From NCBI GenBank assembly GCA_009829735.1, contig CM020619.1, positions 33,954,283 through 34,018,282 on the forward strand: 64,000 nucleotides of DNA, read 5' to 3'. The translations under genes were made by a program, and so were the position numbers. This document shows, one piece after another, positions 30,183-42,100 of the stretch. Within the stretch, counting starts at the first letter, position 1. Each line of letters opens with the position of its first letter. A model generated the notes under the pieces. It ran no database searches and had not been told where the DNA came from. It was given only the letters and a program-made list of their open reading frames with translations. This DNA is from Pyropia yezoensis. Its lineage: Eukaryota; Rhodophyta; Bangiophyceae; Bangiales; Bangiaceae.

Positions 30183-31731
30183 TGTCCGTCTTGAGGCCCA
30201 AGAGGCCGCCAACATGGAGGTGGAAAAGTCCAACGCCAAGCTGATGACCACTCTTGAGGGGCTGAGAAAGCCAACCTCATATAAGGCGTTTCGTCAATGG
30301 ACGACGTCGAACCGACAGTCGGTGGGCAAGATGGCCCGGGGACCTGCTCCAGGGGCGTCCCACGCCAGCCTGCCTATTGGCAATCTTCAGATGAAGAACC
30401 GTCGGATCCGCGTGTTGGAGCGCCAAGTCGAGGACCTGAAGGTCAAGGCCTCGACTAAGCGTTCGAACGCACGGGAGGGAGGCGCATCATCCGCTGAGGA
30501 CGGGATGTCATCCGACAACTCGTCGTCCTCGTCTTCCTCGTCTTCGGACGAAACTGATGACGGTCATTGGGACCCTTCCCCGCCGTCAAGCCCAAGCTCA
30601 TCGAGCAGTGAGTCCGTTTCGAACAGCTCGGACGCACACCGTCGACGTGCGCGTCGTCACCGGCGCCGACCGGCGCCCGCCGCTGGACTCACGGAGTTGG
30701 GTGACCGAAAGTTGGTCATTCGACCCGGCAACAGCCGCTTCAAGTCACTCCTGGATTACCGGACCTACTTCCTGCTCCGACGGAGCACCAAGTACACACC
30801 ATCCATGGTGAAGGACGCGAGCAAGATGAACAAGCGCCTTGACGGCGCGATCCAAGGTCAAGAGACCTTTAACGGTGGCGACCCCCTCGGTGTCTTCATC
30901 TTCCTCACCACCTTTCGCAGAGTTTGCGACTTGGCAGGGCTGACCCACGGCCGGGCGTTCCCCTTGATCGCCTTCCGGCTGGCGGGAGCCGCCAAGCGCG
31001 CATTCGCCAGCGCGGCCAACACGATTGTGAGTGGCAAGCACTACGAGCTTACCACCTATGGTGAAGGAGTCAACTGGCTTCTTAAGAAGTACGCAACTCA
31101 CGCCGGCCTGGCAGCAGCCTATCGCGACATGATTACGATGACTTAAGTGGACGCGGAGGTCCCGCACGTGTTTGCCTCCCGCGTGGAGGCGGCGTGCGAC
31201 TGCCTCTGCGGCCTGTTCTCCGCTCAAGACGTGAAGGACGTCTTCATCAACGGTCTTTCGGACCTCATCAAGCCAAACGTCCGCGTCCTGGACAGTCACT
31301 TCCCCGATCGCCCAATGGCGGACACAGTGGCAGCTGCACAAGGATTTTGGGAGGGCGCTACTCGCCTGCGGCAGTCCATCAAGGCCAGCCGGCCTGCCAT
31401 GGTCAAGGTTAGTCACGTTAACTCTACCCCGGGGCCCCAAGCGCGCACGGTCGATCGACCATTCGACCCCGTTAAGGCTGTCCGCACGGACACGCCAAAC
31501 CCGCGAGCTAACGACGTCTGTTACAACTGTAACGAGCGCGGGCACTTTGCCTCTCAATGCCCTAAGCCCCGTCGTGAACGACGTCAGGCACGAGTTATGG
31601 CACTCATCGACGACTCGGTCCGCAAGCAGATCAAAGCGATCGTCGAGAACGAAGTCCTGCCGGACTCGGAGGACGATGACGTCGGACGCGTCGACACCGG
31701 CGACGGCAAGGCCGACTCAAAAAACGAGTAA
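30183..31731 (+). pseudogene. gag: D1 gag, main part
   Basis: This continues the frame begun at 20243. It encodes a coiled-coil-like segment, a poly-Ser/Asp stretch (30500-30620), an Arg-rich run, the helical gag domain (30700-31390), and a CCHC knuckle CYNCNERGHFASQC near 31520-31560. One TAA at 31144-31146 interrupts it, consistent with a CAA-to-TAA change. The end reads TCA-AAA-AAC-GAG-TAA, a textbook A-AAA-AAC slippery heptamer one codon before the stop, with pol in the -1 frame. Confidence 0.87.
31719..31725 (+). promoter_or_regulatory. Predicted -1 frameshift site of D1 gag-pol
   Basis: The heptamer AAAAAAC lies in the phase A-AAA-AAC of the gag frame, followed by GAG and TAA. The same heptamer is used by several retroviruses for -1 frameshifting. 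Pol reads from here in the -1 frame. Confidence 0.75.
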
Positions 31732-34700
31732 GTCGAGGACCGAAGGGCAGTCTCCCCGACACATCCTTGCCTGCCCGGCAAGCTAGACCTAAGGTCACCA
31801 AGGTACTGAGCAAGGCTCACCGACACTATGAGATCGCTGCCTGTATCGGCATGGAGCTCGCGAATACGCGCAGTATGAGACCCATCCTCGACACCGGAGC
31901 TGGCGTCAATTTTATCCGGCCGGACGTCGTACCGCCACATTGACGCGATTACGCCTACACGTTAACCAGTGCACCGCACATTGTTCATGCCAACGGGCAA
32001 ACGATCGAGGCTCTACAAGCCATTCACTTGTTCATCGATATTGGGGGGGTTCAGGCCTTGGAACGTTTTTATGTTTCCCCCAACCTGTCGGTCAAGTGCA
32101 TACTCGGGACCGAGTTTACGGACAAGCACGTGGAGTCAATCTGGCCCCGACTCAAACGCATCGTTTGGCAATCCTCGAACGATCGATCGACGGCTAACTC
32201 TCCCATCTTAGGCATCCAGTACAACAATGTCATGGAACCTCAATGGACCGGGGGGTCGACTAAGGTCCGTGCTGGTAAGCAAACACGCCTCAAGGGCACG
32301 ACCGAGGAATGGATCATGGTCACTTGTGACGCTCCGGGGCTGGTTACTCTCCAACCAAACGCACAATTGTGCCGACACAAGACCATGGCAGTGGCCCGCG
32401 GACTGGCCACTTTCAAGCCTGACGAACCATTCCTGGTTAAGGTGTGCAACTTCGGGCGAAACACGGCCATCCTGCGAAAGAGGTGCGTCCTCGCGTTTGC
32501 CGAGCCCCACCTTGGGCAAGTCCCCGCCGCCCCGACGAAGGATAAGGGGTCATCCGACCCGGAGACCGAGCAACCCAAACCGTCTCTTGATGACATCAAC
32601 CTCGACGGGGCACCCCAACATTTGCATGCGAAAATCAAGTCGATGCTGGCCAAGCATGGCAAGACGTGGGACGGGACCCCCGGGGTCATCCACACTACAG
32701 AGCACGCCATCGTCACCCCACCTGGGGTTGCCCCTATAAGGGCCCTGCCCTACCGGACCGGCGCGTTCAAACGTGCGATCATTGTCGATCAAATCAACAA
32801 GATGTTGAAGCTCAAGGTTATTAAACCAAGTCACAGTGACTGGGCCAGTCCGCTCGTCATCGTCCCCAAGAAAAATAGGAAGGCCCGATTCTGCGTCGAT
32901 TATCGACGGCTCAACAGCATCACCAAGAAGGACGCGTACCCCCTCCCGCGCATGGAGGACTGCCTCGACTCCCTTGGAGACGCCAAGGTCTTCACATCTC
33001 TTGACTGTACCGCTGGGTACTGGCAAGTGCCATTGCGGCAAGAGGACCAAGAAAAGACGGCGTTCACCACGCACTATGGCATCTTCGACTGGACAACTAT
33101 GCCATTTGGCTTGACCAATGCCCCGGCGACGTTCCAACGTGCCCTGGATATTATCCTCTCCGGACTCAAGTGGCAGGTCTGCCTCGTCTATTTAGACGAC
33201 GTTATCATATTCTCGGCCAACGCCAAAGAACGCATCCATGATGTGGACAAGGACCTTACCCGACTACGGGAGGCTGGCGTGACTCTCAATCTTGAGAAGT
33301 GCAAGTGGTTTTCCAACGAGGTGGAGTACCTCGGCCACAGCATAACGCCTGGCAAGCTCCACGTTCTTAACAAGAACACCGACGCCCTGCGTCAAGCGAC
33401 GTTCCCCAAGACCAAGACTCAACTCAAAAGTTTCCTTGGCATGTGCAACGTCTATCGACGATTCGTAGTAGACTTTACCAAGAGGGCAAGACCGCTCAAC
33501 GCGTTGACAAAGAAGGACGTCCCACCGGACCTGCGACCACTCTTCACAGAGGAGACGGCAGCCTTTGAAAACTTGCGCGACGCCTTGGTGCACCCACCAA
33601 TCTTAGCCTTACCTAAGGCAGGTCGCGAGCTGACGCTCGACGTCGACGCAAGTACTTACCAACTCGGCTGCACATTGCTCCAGGCGGACGATGATGGCAA
33701 GGCACAGCCACTAGGCTACTGGAGCCGCGCCCCCAACACGGCAGAGCTCAACTACTCCACAACGAAGACAGAATGCCTTGGCATAGTGTGGGCCGTACTC
33801 AAGTTGAGGCACTTTCTCGAAGGACAACACTTCATCATCCGATCGGACCATCAAAGCTTGAGCTGGATATACAGCACCGCTGACTCTAGCGGTTGCTTGA
33901 TGAGGTGGCGTATGCGCCTCGCTGAGTTCGACTTCGAACTAAAGTACAAGCCAGGTGCCAGTCACCACCTCCCAGACTTCCTCTCTCGCGCGGACAACAA
34001 CGCGATGAGCGACACGATCAACAATGACATTCCATGTCTAGCGGTGGCCCAGACAGCACACGGCGTCCAAACGGTCAGGTACACGGGCACAACGGATCCC
34101 GAACCCCTTGACTTCTACGAAGTCATTGACAAACAACAATCGGATGATTTCTACAAGTCGATCATCGACAGTGTCGCAAACGGAGGCCACAAGTCATTTT
34201 ACCTCGATGACAACAACGCGCTACGTTGCAAGACTGCGTATGGAGACCAACTGGTCATCCCCAAGTCGCAACAAGATGTCATATTGAAGCTCCAACACAT
34301 GGCCAACACGGCCGCCCAGCCGGGCATGAACAAGATGTACTTCACAATGAAAACAAAGTTCTACTGGCCAGCCATGATATCGGATATCCACGACACCATT
34401 ACCAACTGCACCACTTGTGCCCAGAACCGCCTGGCGTTGCGTAAGCACACGACGCCGATGACCTTGTTCCCTGCGTTGGAACCGCTGACGGAATTCTTAA
34501 TTGACATCCTCGGTCCCTCGCCGGCAAGCAAAAGCGGCAACCGATTCATCTTGGTCATTATCGACCGCTTTGCAAAGCTAACTAAGTGCATAGCACTCAA
34601 GACCATCACGGCCATCTCCGTCTCCTCCGCTGTTATTGAACATTGGATAGCCTGCTATGGCCCACCGGACAAGATCTTGTCCGACCAAGGACCCTAGTTC

Positions 34701-36203
34701 ATGTCAAACTTTTTCATTGCCGTGATGAAGGTGCTCGGAGTGGAGACGGTACGCACCACCGCGTACCATCCTCAGACCAACGGTCAAGTCGAGCGGTACA
34801 ATCGTACCATTGCGACGCAACTACGTCACTACGTGACCGAGGACGCCAAGCGCTGGAACGAGCTGCTGCCCGTCCTCACGATGGCCTACAACAGCCAACC
34901 ACACCGGTCCACTGGACTAGCACCCTTCGAACTCGTCATCCCACGACGCATCCCACACTTATCGGTCCGTAACCTGCCACCCGGCACGTCGGTAGCCCAA
35001 CAAGGAACCCTCAACGACGGCTCGCCGCTCGCGAGGAAGCGCGAGTTCATGGCCCGACTGCGGTTGCAGATCCCGGCCGTCGTCAAGGCCCTCGTCAAAA
35101 CTCAGCAACGTTACAAGCGCAACTTCGACGCCCACATTGGGGAACGCAATCGCAAGATTAAGATCGGCGACTGTGTCTATACGACAAACCACCAACGAGC
35201 CAACAAACTGCAGAGCAAGGCCGTAGGGCCATTCATCGTCGTCGACGCTGACGAGTCTACGTTCGTCATCGACGTCGATGGCATCGAGAAGCGCATCAAC
35301 AGCGACCACGCCACGGCGGCACCGAGCCCGGACGACTGTGACGAGTCCACTCCACATCCACTTCTCGATGGGTTTGACAAACCACGGCCGGAGCCAACCA
35401 TCCACGACGAATACGTCATCGACAAGCTCATGCCCCATCGACGGTCCGGGGATTCTTACGAATTCAAAGTCCGATGGTATGATTATACCCCGAAGGATGA
35501 CACCTGGGAACCGGTTGAAAACTTGCCACGTAACTTGGTGATAAGACACCTGCGTTCCAAAAAGGTAGAAATACCAGGATACACGTGGCGAAAAACCACA
35601 GAGACATCGGCTCGAGTAACTCTCGCAACAAGTGTTGCGGACATCAAGACTGTGACTCCTAAGTCATGGGACCCCACCATCATGGCGGTCTACGTCGACC
35701 CATGGGGGGTGATAGAGGCTATTGTCCAATGGGACAACGCAGACCGCTCCATTATGGAGAGCATCCCTGTCTACTTCATGAAGGCAACATTGCCATCGGC
35801 AAGTCGTAACTTTACCTTCCCCATATGGGGCCAACACAGGGAGCTACCGGAGCTCACCCGGCGGTACGGTCCCTTGGTATACCACGCAGGTACAGGCGTC
35901 ACCACCACTGAGCAACCTCACTCAAAAGGCACACGCCTGAGAATACCCCTAGCACACACCCGCGACCAAGTGGTCACAGACCTGCAAGTTACTTCAACGG
36001 ACACACTCTTGGTCACTCCCCGCTGGGAACACGCCACCTGGTTTACAAAGGCCAAACGGCTTTGCTGCGAGTACATACTCTTGAATCCGACATCACACGA
36101 CAACTCGGTGTCAACACCATGGGCAAAGACTGCCTTGCACTTTCAATACAAACGCACAAGAAACAAGCACGCCAGTCGGCAAGGCAAGACAAAGCTAGAC
36201 TGA
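31726..36203 (+). pseudogene. pol: D1 pol with long extension past the chromodomain
   Basis: Domains in order are retropepsin ILDTGAGVNFI (31884-31916), reverse transcriptase with FCVDYRRLN (about 32890) and YLDDVIIF (about 33190-33215), RNase H (33630-33990), integrase finger with CTTCAQN (about 34411), and catalytic core with LIDILGPS, LSDQGP and NGQVERY. A chromodomain follows, with FKVRWYDYTPKDDTWEPVENLP near 35464-35527. About 215 further residues follow it to the TGA at 36201-36203, an unusual tail. Two stops break the frame: TGA 31941-31943 and TAG 34695-34697, both readable as C-to-T changes (CGA, CAG). Otherwise open for 4.4 kb. Confidence 0.9.
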
Positions 36204-36249
36204 CAAGACGCCAATAGGCACAATACTCGACACATCGTCAAACAACACC
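36204..36249. other. D1 convergence spacer
   Basis: Only 46 bases separate the pol stop (36203) from the stop of the opposing antisense gene (36250). No long inverted repeat is seen here, unlike the other families. Confidence 0.5.
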
Positions 36250-36358
36250 TCAAGTACCACGACGGTAACGACCACGCACGTCCTCGTCGTATGACGGACT
36301 GTGCGAACGCACGTGGCGAGCCGGCGCCGGAGTAGCCGGCTCCTCCTCGTCGTCCGAC
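36250..36358 (-). pseudogene. D1 antisense gene, C-terminal end separated by C2
   Basis: On the minus strand a short Asp/Glu- then Arg-rich tail runs from the C2 insertion point to the TGA at 36252-36250. Removing C2 and one CCGAC copy joins it in frame to the part at 47102-48866, so it is the original C-terminus. The 5-bp target duplication is 36354-36358 here. Confidence 0.75.
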
Positions 36359-36721
36359 TGTAGCAATATGGTTGACCGTATTGTGACCCTAATGTTAGGG
36401 GGGCTACTTCTAATCCTTGTCTTTCAATTTGATAGTCCGTACTGGTCACGGTATCTACAAGTTACGTATGACCAGAGGGACTTGCATCTTGGGGTGGAGG
36501 GTAGTTAGTAGTGTCTCCGAGGGTTTATAACGAGGGGGCCGGCGGCGAATCCACCGCCGGCCGAGGCAGAACAACAAACCCCTCCCATTTGGGCTCCCAT
36601 CTTGGTCCCGTAGCTTGTGCTCCAAGCACAGCAACCTTGGCCTCCCGGTGACGTTGGTGCCGATCCCCCTTGGTGAGTGTTCCCTGAGAGTGGACGTGCG
36701 ACGGATCCCTATTGTGCTACA
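36359..36721 (+). repeat. C2 5' LTR
   Basis: This 363-bp LTR starts TGTAGCAATATGG and ends TTGTGCTACA. It is followed directly by the primer-binding site. A solo relative lies at 12843-13204. Confidence 0.94.
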
Positions 36722-36722
36722 T

Positions 36723-36739
36723 TGGTGGAGCAGCAGGGG
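36723..36739 (+). promoter_or_regulatory. C2 primer-binding site
   Basis: TGGTGGAGCAGCAGGGG lies one base inside the LTR and is identical to the B1 site, although the LTRs are unrelated. Confidence 0.78.
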
Positions 36740-36946
36740 ACGGGTTTCCGTCACCCTTGTGGTGACGCCGTCTTCGGCCCTGGCACACGGATAGGGATCC
36801 GGTCCTTTTCTTGTACTCGTGGTGTTGCGACCTGATCGATTGTGTTGAGTTTTTACCTTTGACTGTGATCTACTGTTACTCTCCCCAATCTACCCCCTCG
36901 CTCTCTTATTCGTGGTGATTGTTACGTCGGTTGACTGATTGTGACT

Positions 36947-39130
36947 ATGTCTACCCAAGAGACGGGGAACGTTCAAGATGACGGATCGGCGTCGACGCCG
37001 ACCCCGGAGGTGACTACGGGAACCGGGATCGGGAACCCGATCGACAACATTGAGACGCCCATGCTTTCCGGTGCCGGATCGACGTTTGGCACGGCTCGGA
37101 CGGCAGGAGGCGGGGGTCCGCCTCAACTGTTATCGACCGACCTCACTCCGCCGCCTCCTTCACCAGGGGATTCCCTGATGGCATCATTGGCCCGCATCGA
37201 GGCCCGGTTTTCCGGACTCGACGCCCGTCAAGATCGGACGGAGGACGCAATGGCAGTGTTGATGTCAACACGCCACACGACGGGACCCCGACGTGTTCCT
37301 CCCACACCGGTACGGTTCGAACCGGCCGGACTACTTTCGGAGTCCACCAGGGTCAACCCCGGTGTTGCTACTCCTGGACAACCCCCGGACACAATGGGGT
37401 ATGGATCCGACTCGTCGGCAGAGTTGGAACGGAGCCACACGGAGCGATACGCTCGGAGCACCCGAAGCGGACTCCGCGGACACGACCCGGCGGATACTTA
37501 CGCCGGTGGAGAGTCGGTTATTGGCGGAGGGGGTACCCTCTCACAGTACCCCCACGACGAAGGAGGCCAGGCAACTCGGGTTCCCGAAGTGCCGACGCCT
37601 GAAGTACCATCTTCAGTGGTGGAAGCTATGACCGCGCAGGTCACTGCGAGCCTACTGAAGCGGATGGAGTCCGATGATTTTGCTCATCAACTGGCTAAGC
37701 GACTGGATATCCAGGACGCTGACACGGAGATCGTGAACGAGGTCTTCCGGTCAGTACTGACTCCCGAACGTTATCGTTTGGAGGACCGATCTACCACCGT
37801 ATCGGAATCGATGCGTAATACGTCGCACCGAGCGATTCGCTCTATGCAGACCCTTATGAAGGGAGTCCCTATGTTCGGGGGCCCCAACGGACGTCCGTTG
37901 GCAGTCATCGGCTTCTGGACTAGCTTCAAGGCAGCCGCGGACAAGGCGCTCGTCAACGAGGGGCTGGCCCTGGACATCCTCCCGTTCTTTGTTGATGAAC
38001 GGGTGCGAGGCATTCGTCGCCAGGCATCCCCGATGCCGGGAATGAGGGTCGCAGTCACCCCCATGGATTACCGTGGGATTCACAAGGAGCTGCTGAGCAG
38101 TTACCTCAGTGAGGACAAGTGCGAGGACCACTACCGGGCCCTGCACACTGCCACCGCCCAGAGCTGGGAGGATGAGGAGCTGTTTGGACGCCGGATCCAA
38201 GAGCTCGACTACGAGCTGGGGAAGCTCCTCGGTGAAGGGGAACTACGGGCCATCCTGTTCGCAGGAGTACCCAACTACGTGCGGATATCCGCACGGGGAG
38301 CCAATACGGCCCGGACGAACTTCAGTCGACTGATGCATATGTGCAAGTCCCTAGGGGACGCCTACCGGGTTCTACACCCGGAGTGTGCCTTGGCCCCGAA
38401 GCCCAAAGGTGAGGGAGGCAAGCCCAGTCTTACCCCGGTACCGAGGCAAGAGAAGGTGGAACGTAAGGCCGCACCAGTACTGGTGGCGACCGAACATACC
38501 CCTACGGGCGAGGATGAACCTCTAGTTGACCAACAGGGCCACCTGTTGCTACCGGCGACGCCGGTAATTGATGAGCACGGTACGGTAGCGTACATTGCTC
38601 CGGCGGTGACCCAGTTCCGGGTCAACGAGGGAGCGGGACGGCGCGTCCCGTATGTGCGGACTACGGGGTATGCCCCGGTTACGGGTAACCCCAACCAGCC
38701 CCTGCCTACATGGGCAGTACGTACGGAGGCACCTCCGCAGATTGCGGGCCGACCCAACCGGTTGGGGGAGTCCATGTTCCGGTTGACCCAAGGACCCAAG
38801 GCCTACCAGGGAGCAGGCACTCGGGCGCCCGAGGGAGGCAACCGCAGCTACGGGGCTACCCCGATGCGAACTCAAGGAGGGACCGGCACGTCCGGATGTA
38901 TGTTGTGTGGGGATCCCCAGCACTGGGTGTCTTCCTGCCCACTCATCCCCGAGGAGTCTCGGCTGGCAGTGGTGCAACGCAAGACATCCACCGGGGAGTA
39001 TCCCGCCAGAGCACCCGCACCCGCACCGGGTAGGCAGCCAGCTCCAGGTGGAGTACTGGCCATCGAGGAGGCACCTCCGCAGCCGGATGTCCCGGCGGAC
39101 AGCGCCCTACCAAGGGCGGGAAACGAGTAA
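36947..39130 (+). CDS. gag: C2 gag polyprotein
   Basis: This intact frame has 727 codons from ATG 36947; an upstream in-frame GTG is not preferred. The first 240 residues are Gly/Thr/Pro-rich and probably disordered. A helical gag domain spans about residues 245-480, then a Pro-rich linker, and a CCHC knuckle CMLCGDPQHWVSSC near 38897-38938. The Pro/Ala-rich end reads GCG-GGA-AAC-GAG-TAA, a slippery GGGAAAC one codon before the stop. Gag would assemble the particle and bind RNA. Confidence 0.9.
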   Translation: MSTQETGNVQDDGSASTPTPEVTTGTGIGNPIDNIETPMLSGAGSTFGTARTAGGGGPPQLLSTDLTPPPPSPGDSLMASLARIEARFSGLDARQDRTEDAMAVLMSTRHTTGPRRVPPTPVRFEPAGLLSESTRVNPGVATPGQPPDTMGYGSDSSAELERSHTERYARSTRSGLRGHDPADTYAGGESVIGGGGTLSQYPHDEGGQATRVPEVPTPEVPSSVVEAMTAQVTASLLKRMESDDFAHQLAKRLDIQDADTEIVNEVFRSVLTPERYRLEDRSTTVSESMRNTSHRAIRSMQTLMKGVPMFGGPNGRPLAVIGFWTSFKAAADKALVNEGLALDILPFFVDERVRGIRRQASPMPGMRVAVTPMDYRGIHKELLSSYLSEDKCEDHYRALHTATAQSWEDEELFGRRIQELDYELGKLLGEGELRAILFAGVPNYVRISARGANTARTNFSRLMHMCKSLGDAYRVLHPECALAPKPKGEGGKPSLTPVPRQEKVERKAAPVLVATEHTPTGEDEPLVDQQGHLLLPATPVIDEHGTVAYIAPAVTQFRVNEGAGRRVPYVRTTGYAPVTGNPNQPLPTWAVRTEAPPQIAGRPNRLGESMFRLTQGPKAYQGAGTRAPEGGNRSYGATPMRTQGGTGTSGCMLCGDPQHWVSSCPLIPEESRLAVVQRKTSTGEYPARAPAPAPGRQPAPGGVLAIEEAPPQPDVPADSALPRAGNE
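39118..39124 (+). promoter_or_regulatory. Predicted -1 frameshift site of C2 gag-pol
   Basis: G-GGA-AAC is in the gag reading phase, then GAG and the TAA stop. Pol is in the -1 frame, with its first ATG at 39139. Confidence 0.72.
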
Positions 39131-39138
39131 GAGGAAGG

Positions 39139-42100
39139 ATGACCGGGGGGCGCTGGGGTAACCCAAGCAAGCCACCCCGGAGTACCGCGGGGAAAGCCCC
39201 ACGGAGAGCGCGGTTGAGCCGACGCCGCATCAACCCCCGGGTACACCTTCCGGCCCCGACGACACGGCGTCAGGGGATTGATGACCAACCACCAAGGTTG
39301 GGAGGAGAGGACGGGAAGCCCCGTCACATGGAACCAGACAAGGGCCCTGTTCAGGATGCCCGAGCTACACCGGATATCGGTGTAGGCCACGTGCTGTTTA
39401 CCTTGGAGAACTTCAAGGTATCAGCCACACTGGGGGTTGACCCCCAATCGACACGATCGTACTACCCTGTACTGGATACAGGGGCTGGACCCAACCTTAT
39501 CCGGAAGGATACCCTCCCGGACAAGTGGCTTCCGCGAGTCAGAGTGACTCGGGGACCCACCATCAAGGACGCGAATGGTCGCCTCATTCGTACGACCGCA
39601 GCGATGTCGCTGCGGGTTACCATCGGGGAACTCACCACGGAAGTCGACTTCCTGGTGTGTGAGACCCTATCGGTGCCCTGCATACTGGGGTGCACCTTCA
39701 TCAACGTTCACGTGGATGCAATCCGGCCAGGCCGGAGGACCGTCGAGCTTCAAGAAGCCGACGGGACGAAGCGAGGACATACGGCTATCGTCAGGGACCT
39801 GACGCTACAAGGGAGCCACGTTGACGTGGATGAGGTGTACCCAAGTGTCGAGCCTAAGACACTTCGGTTGGCCAAGCGAACTCGCTTTGAGCCGTTGTCG
39901 GAGACAGTCCTCCCGGTGAACTGTGACCTCGCAGGCATCTGCGGAGTCAAGTCCAACTTGCGGACGTACAAGCGCCATGGGTTGACCATGGCCAACGGTC
40001 TCATAGACCTCCCATCAGGAGGGTCGTCCCTCCTAGTGATGGCGAACTATCGCCGTAAGGCAGTCACCCTCCCGAAGGGCACTATCCTCGGGATTGCCGA
40101 GCTCTAAGAAGGAGATATCCTTACCCCTGACAAGGAAGGTCAAGTGGACCCACTTGAGGTGCTGGCGGTCGCCGAGACCACCGAGCGACAGCAACCCGAT
40201 GACGGGAAGCCTAGTCGACCATCATTACCGGCGCATATTCCGCCGAAGGACCAAGAAGCATTGAAGGCACTGGCCGAGGCTGACCTCGACCACCTTGCCT
40301 CTTCCGTAGCCTAAGGGGTACGACGGATGTTAAAAAAGCATGACGTCGTTTGGACAGGCGGAGCCCTGGGTACCATTGGGGCAACCCAACATCGTATAGA
40401 CCTGGTACCAGGCGCACGCCCCGCCCGGTCACAACCGCACCGAGCGGGACCTATGCAACGAGAGATCGTTGATGGAGAAGTGAAGAGGATGAGTGAAGCG
40501 AAGGTGATACGACCTTCGATGTCGGAGTGGGGTGCCCCAGTCGTTATCGTACCGAAGAAGGATCAAACCCCTCGGTTTTGCATCGATTATCGACGCCTCA
40601 ACTTGGTTACCAAGAAGGACTCATACCCTTTACCAAACATGGATGAATGCATCGACTCCCTGGGGGAAGCTACGGTGTTTACCACCATCGACTGCAATGC
40701 CGGATACTGGCAGATCCCGGTGGCGGACGAGGATATCCCCAAGACGGCATTCTTCTGTCACAGTGGAGTGTACGAGTTCCCAAGGATGCCTTTCGGATTC
40801 TCCAACGCCCCCGCTACATTCCAGCGGGCTATCGACATTATACTGTCGGGGGTGAAGTGGCGTAGTTGCCTAGTGTACCTCGATGACGTCATCGTCTTCT
40901 CGCGGAACATGGATGACCATGTGCAACATGTTGACGAGGTACTCACCCTCTTGAGGAACGACGGGGTAACCCTGCGTCTGAAGAAGTGCGCCTTCTTCCA
41001 ACAGACGGTCGAGTATCTGGGCCACCAGATATCCCCTGGTAAACTAGGGGCACTCGAAGCCAATACCCGGGCACTCCGGGATGCCCGGTTCTCTAACACC
41101 CAGACACAGCTCAAGAGCTTCCTGGGAATGTGCAAGGTATACCGACGGTTCGTCAAGGACTTCGCTCGGATAGCTAAACCGTTAACGGTTCGTACGAGCA
41201 GTACCCTGCCCAAGGTACTCCAACCCCCTTCGCCTAGCGAAGAGGAGGCATTCGAGTCGCTGAAGCGAGCCCTACTATCCCCACCCGTCCTTGCGTTACC
41301 GCACCGACGGGGTACCTTCGTCATCGATGTCGATGCGTGCGACACCCAAGTGGGATGCACCCTGCTACAGGGAGAGACGTTGATCGGTACCGATAACGTT
41401 CTCCCGGACCTACGTCCGGTAGGATACTTCAGCCGGACACTCAACCCGGCTGAGCGTAACTATAGTGCCACCGAGCGTGAATGCCTCGGAGTTATATGGG
41501 CAGTGCAACTGCTCCGTCCATACCTGGAGGGCTCCAGGTTCATCGTGAGGTCCGACCACGAACCCCTACGATGGCTCCTCAACCTTGGTGACAAGGATTC
41601 CGATAGCCATGGGAGGCTAGCCCGATGGAGGCTAAAAATGGCCGAGCACGACTACCGTACCGTGTATAAGGCTGGGTCAACCCACCATCTCGGAGACGCA
41701 TTGTCTCGACTCGACACCCCGAGCGGGGATACCCGCCCGGTGGACGAGGACATCCCGGTGGTACCGGTCTGCATGGTGGGTAACGCTACCCAAGGTATGG
41801 TTGACCATACCATGGCACACCGAGCCTGCCCACTAACCCTCGCGGACTTCCGCGAGGCACAAGCCAATGACGACGACTGTAGACGTCATCGCGCTAACCT
41901 CCTGGCCGGTACGGCCGGCATCTTCTCCGAGAACGAAGACGGACTCATATACCGGCGGGCACCCGCCGATGGACGACATCAAGTCGTGGTTCCCGTGTCC
42001 TTACGGCAAGCCGTCATGGAACGAGAACACGAGAACCCCACAGCCGGACACCCGGGGGGTTCACGTATGTTCGCAGCAATGCGAAGGTTCTTCTACTGGC

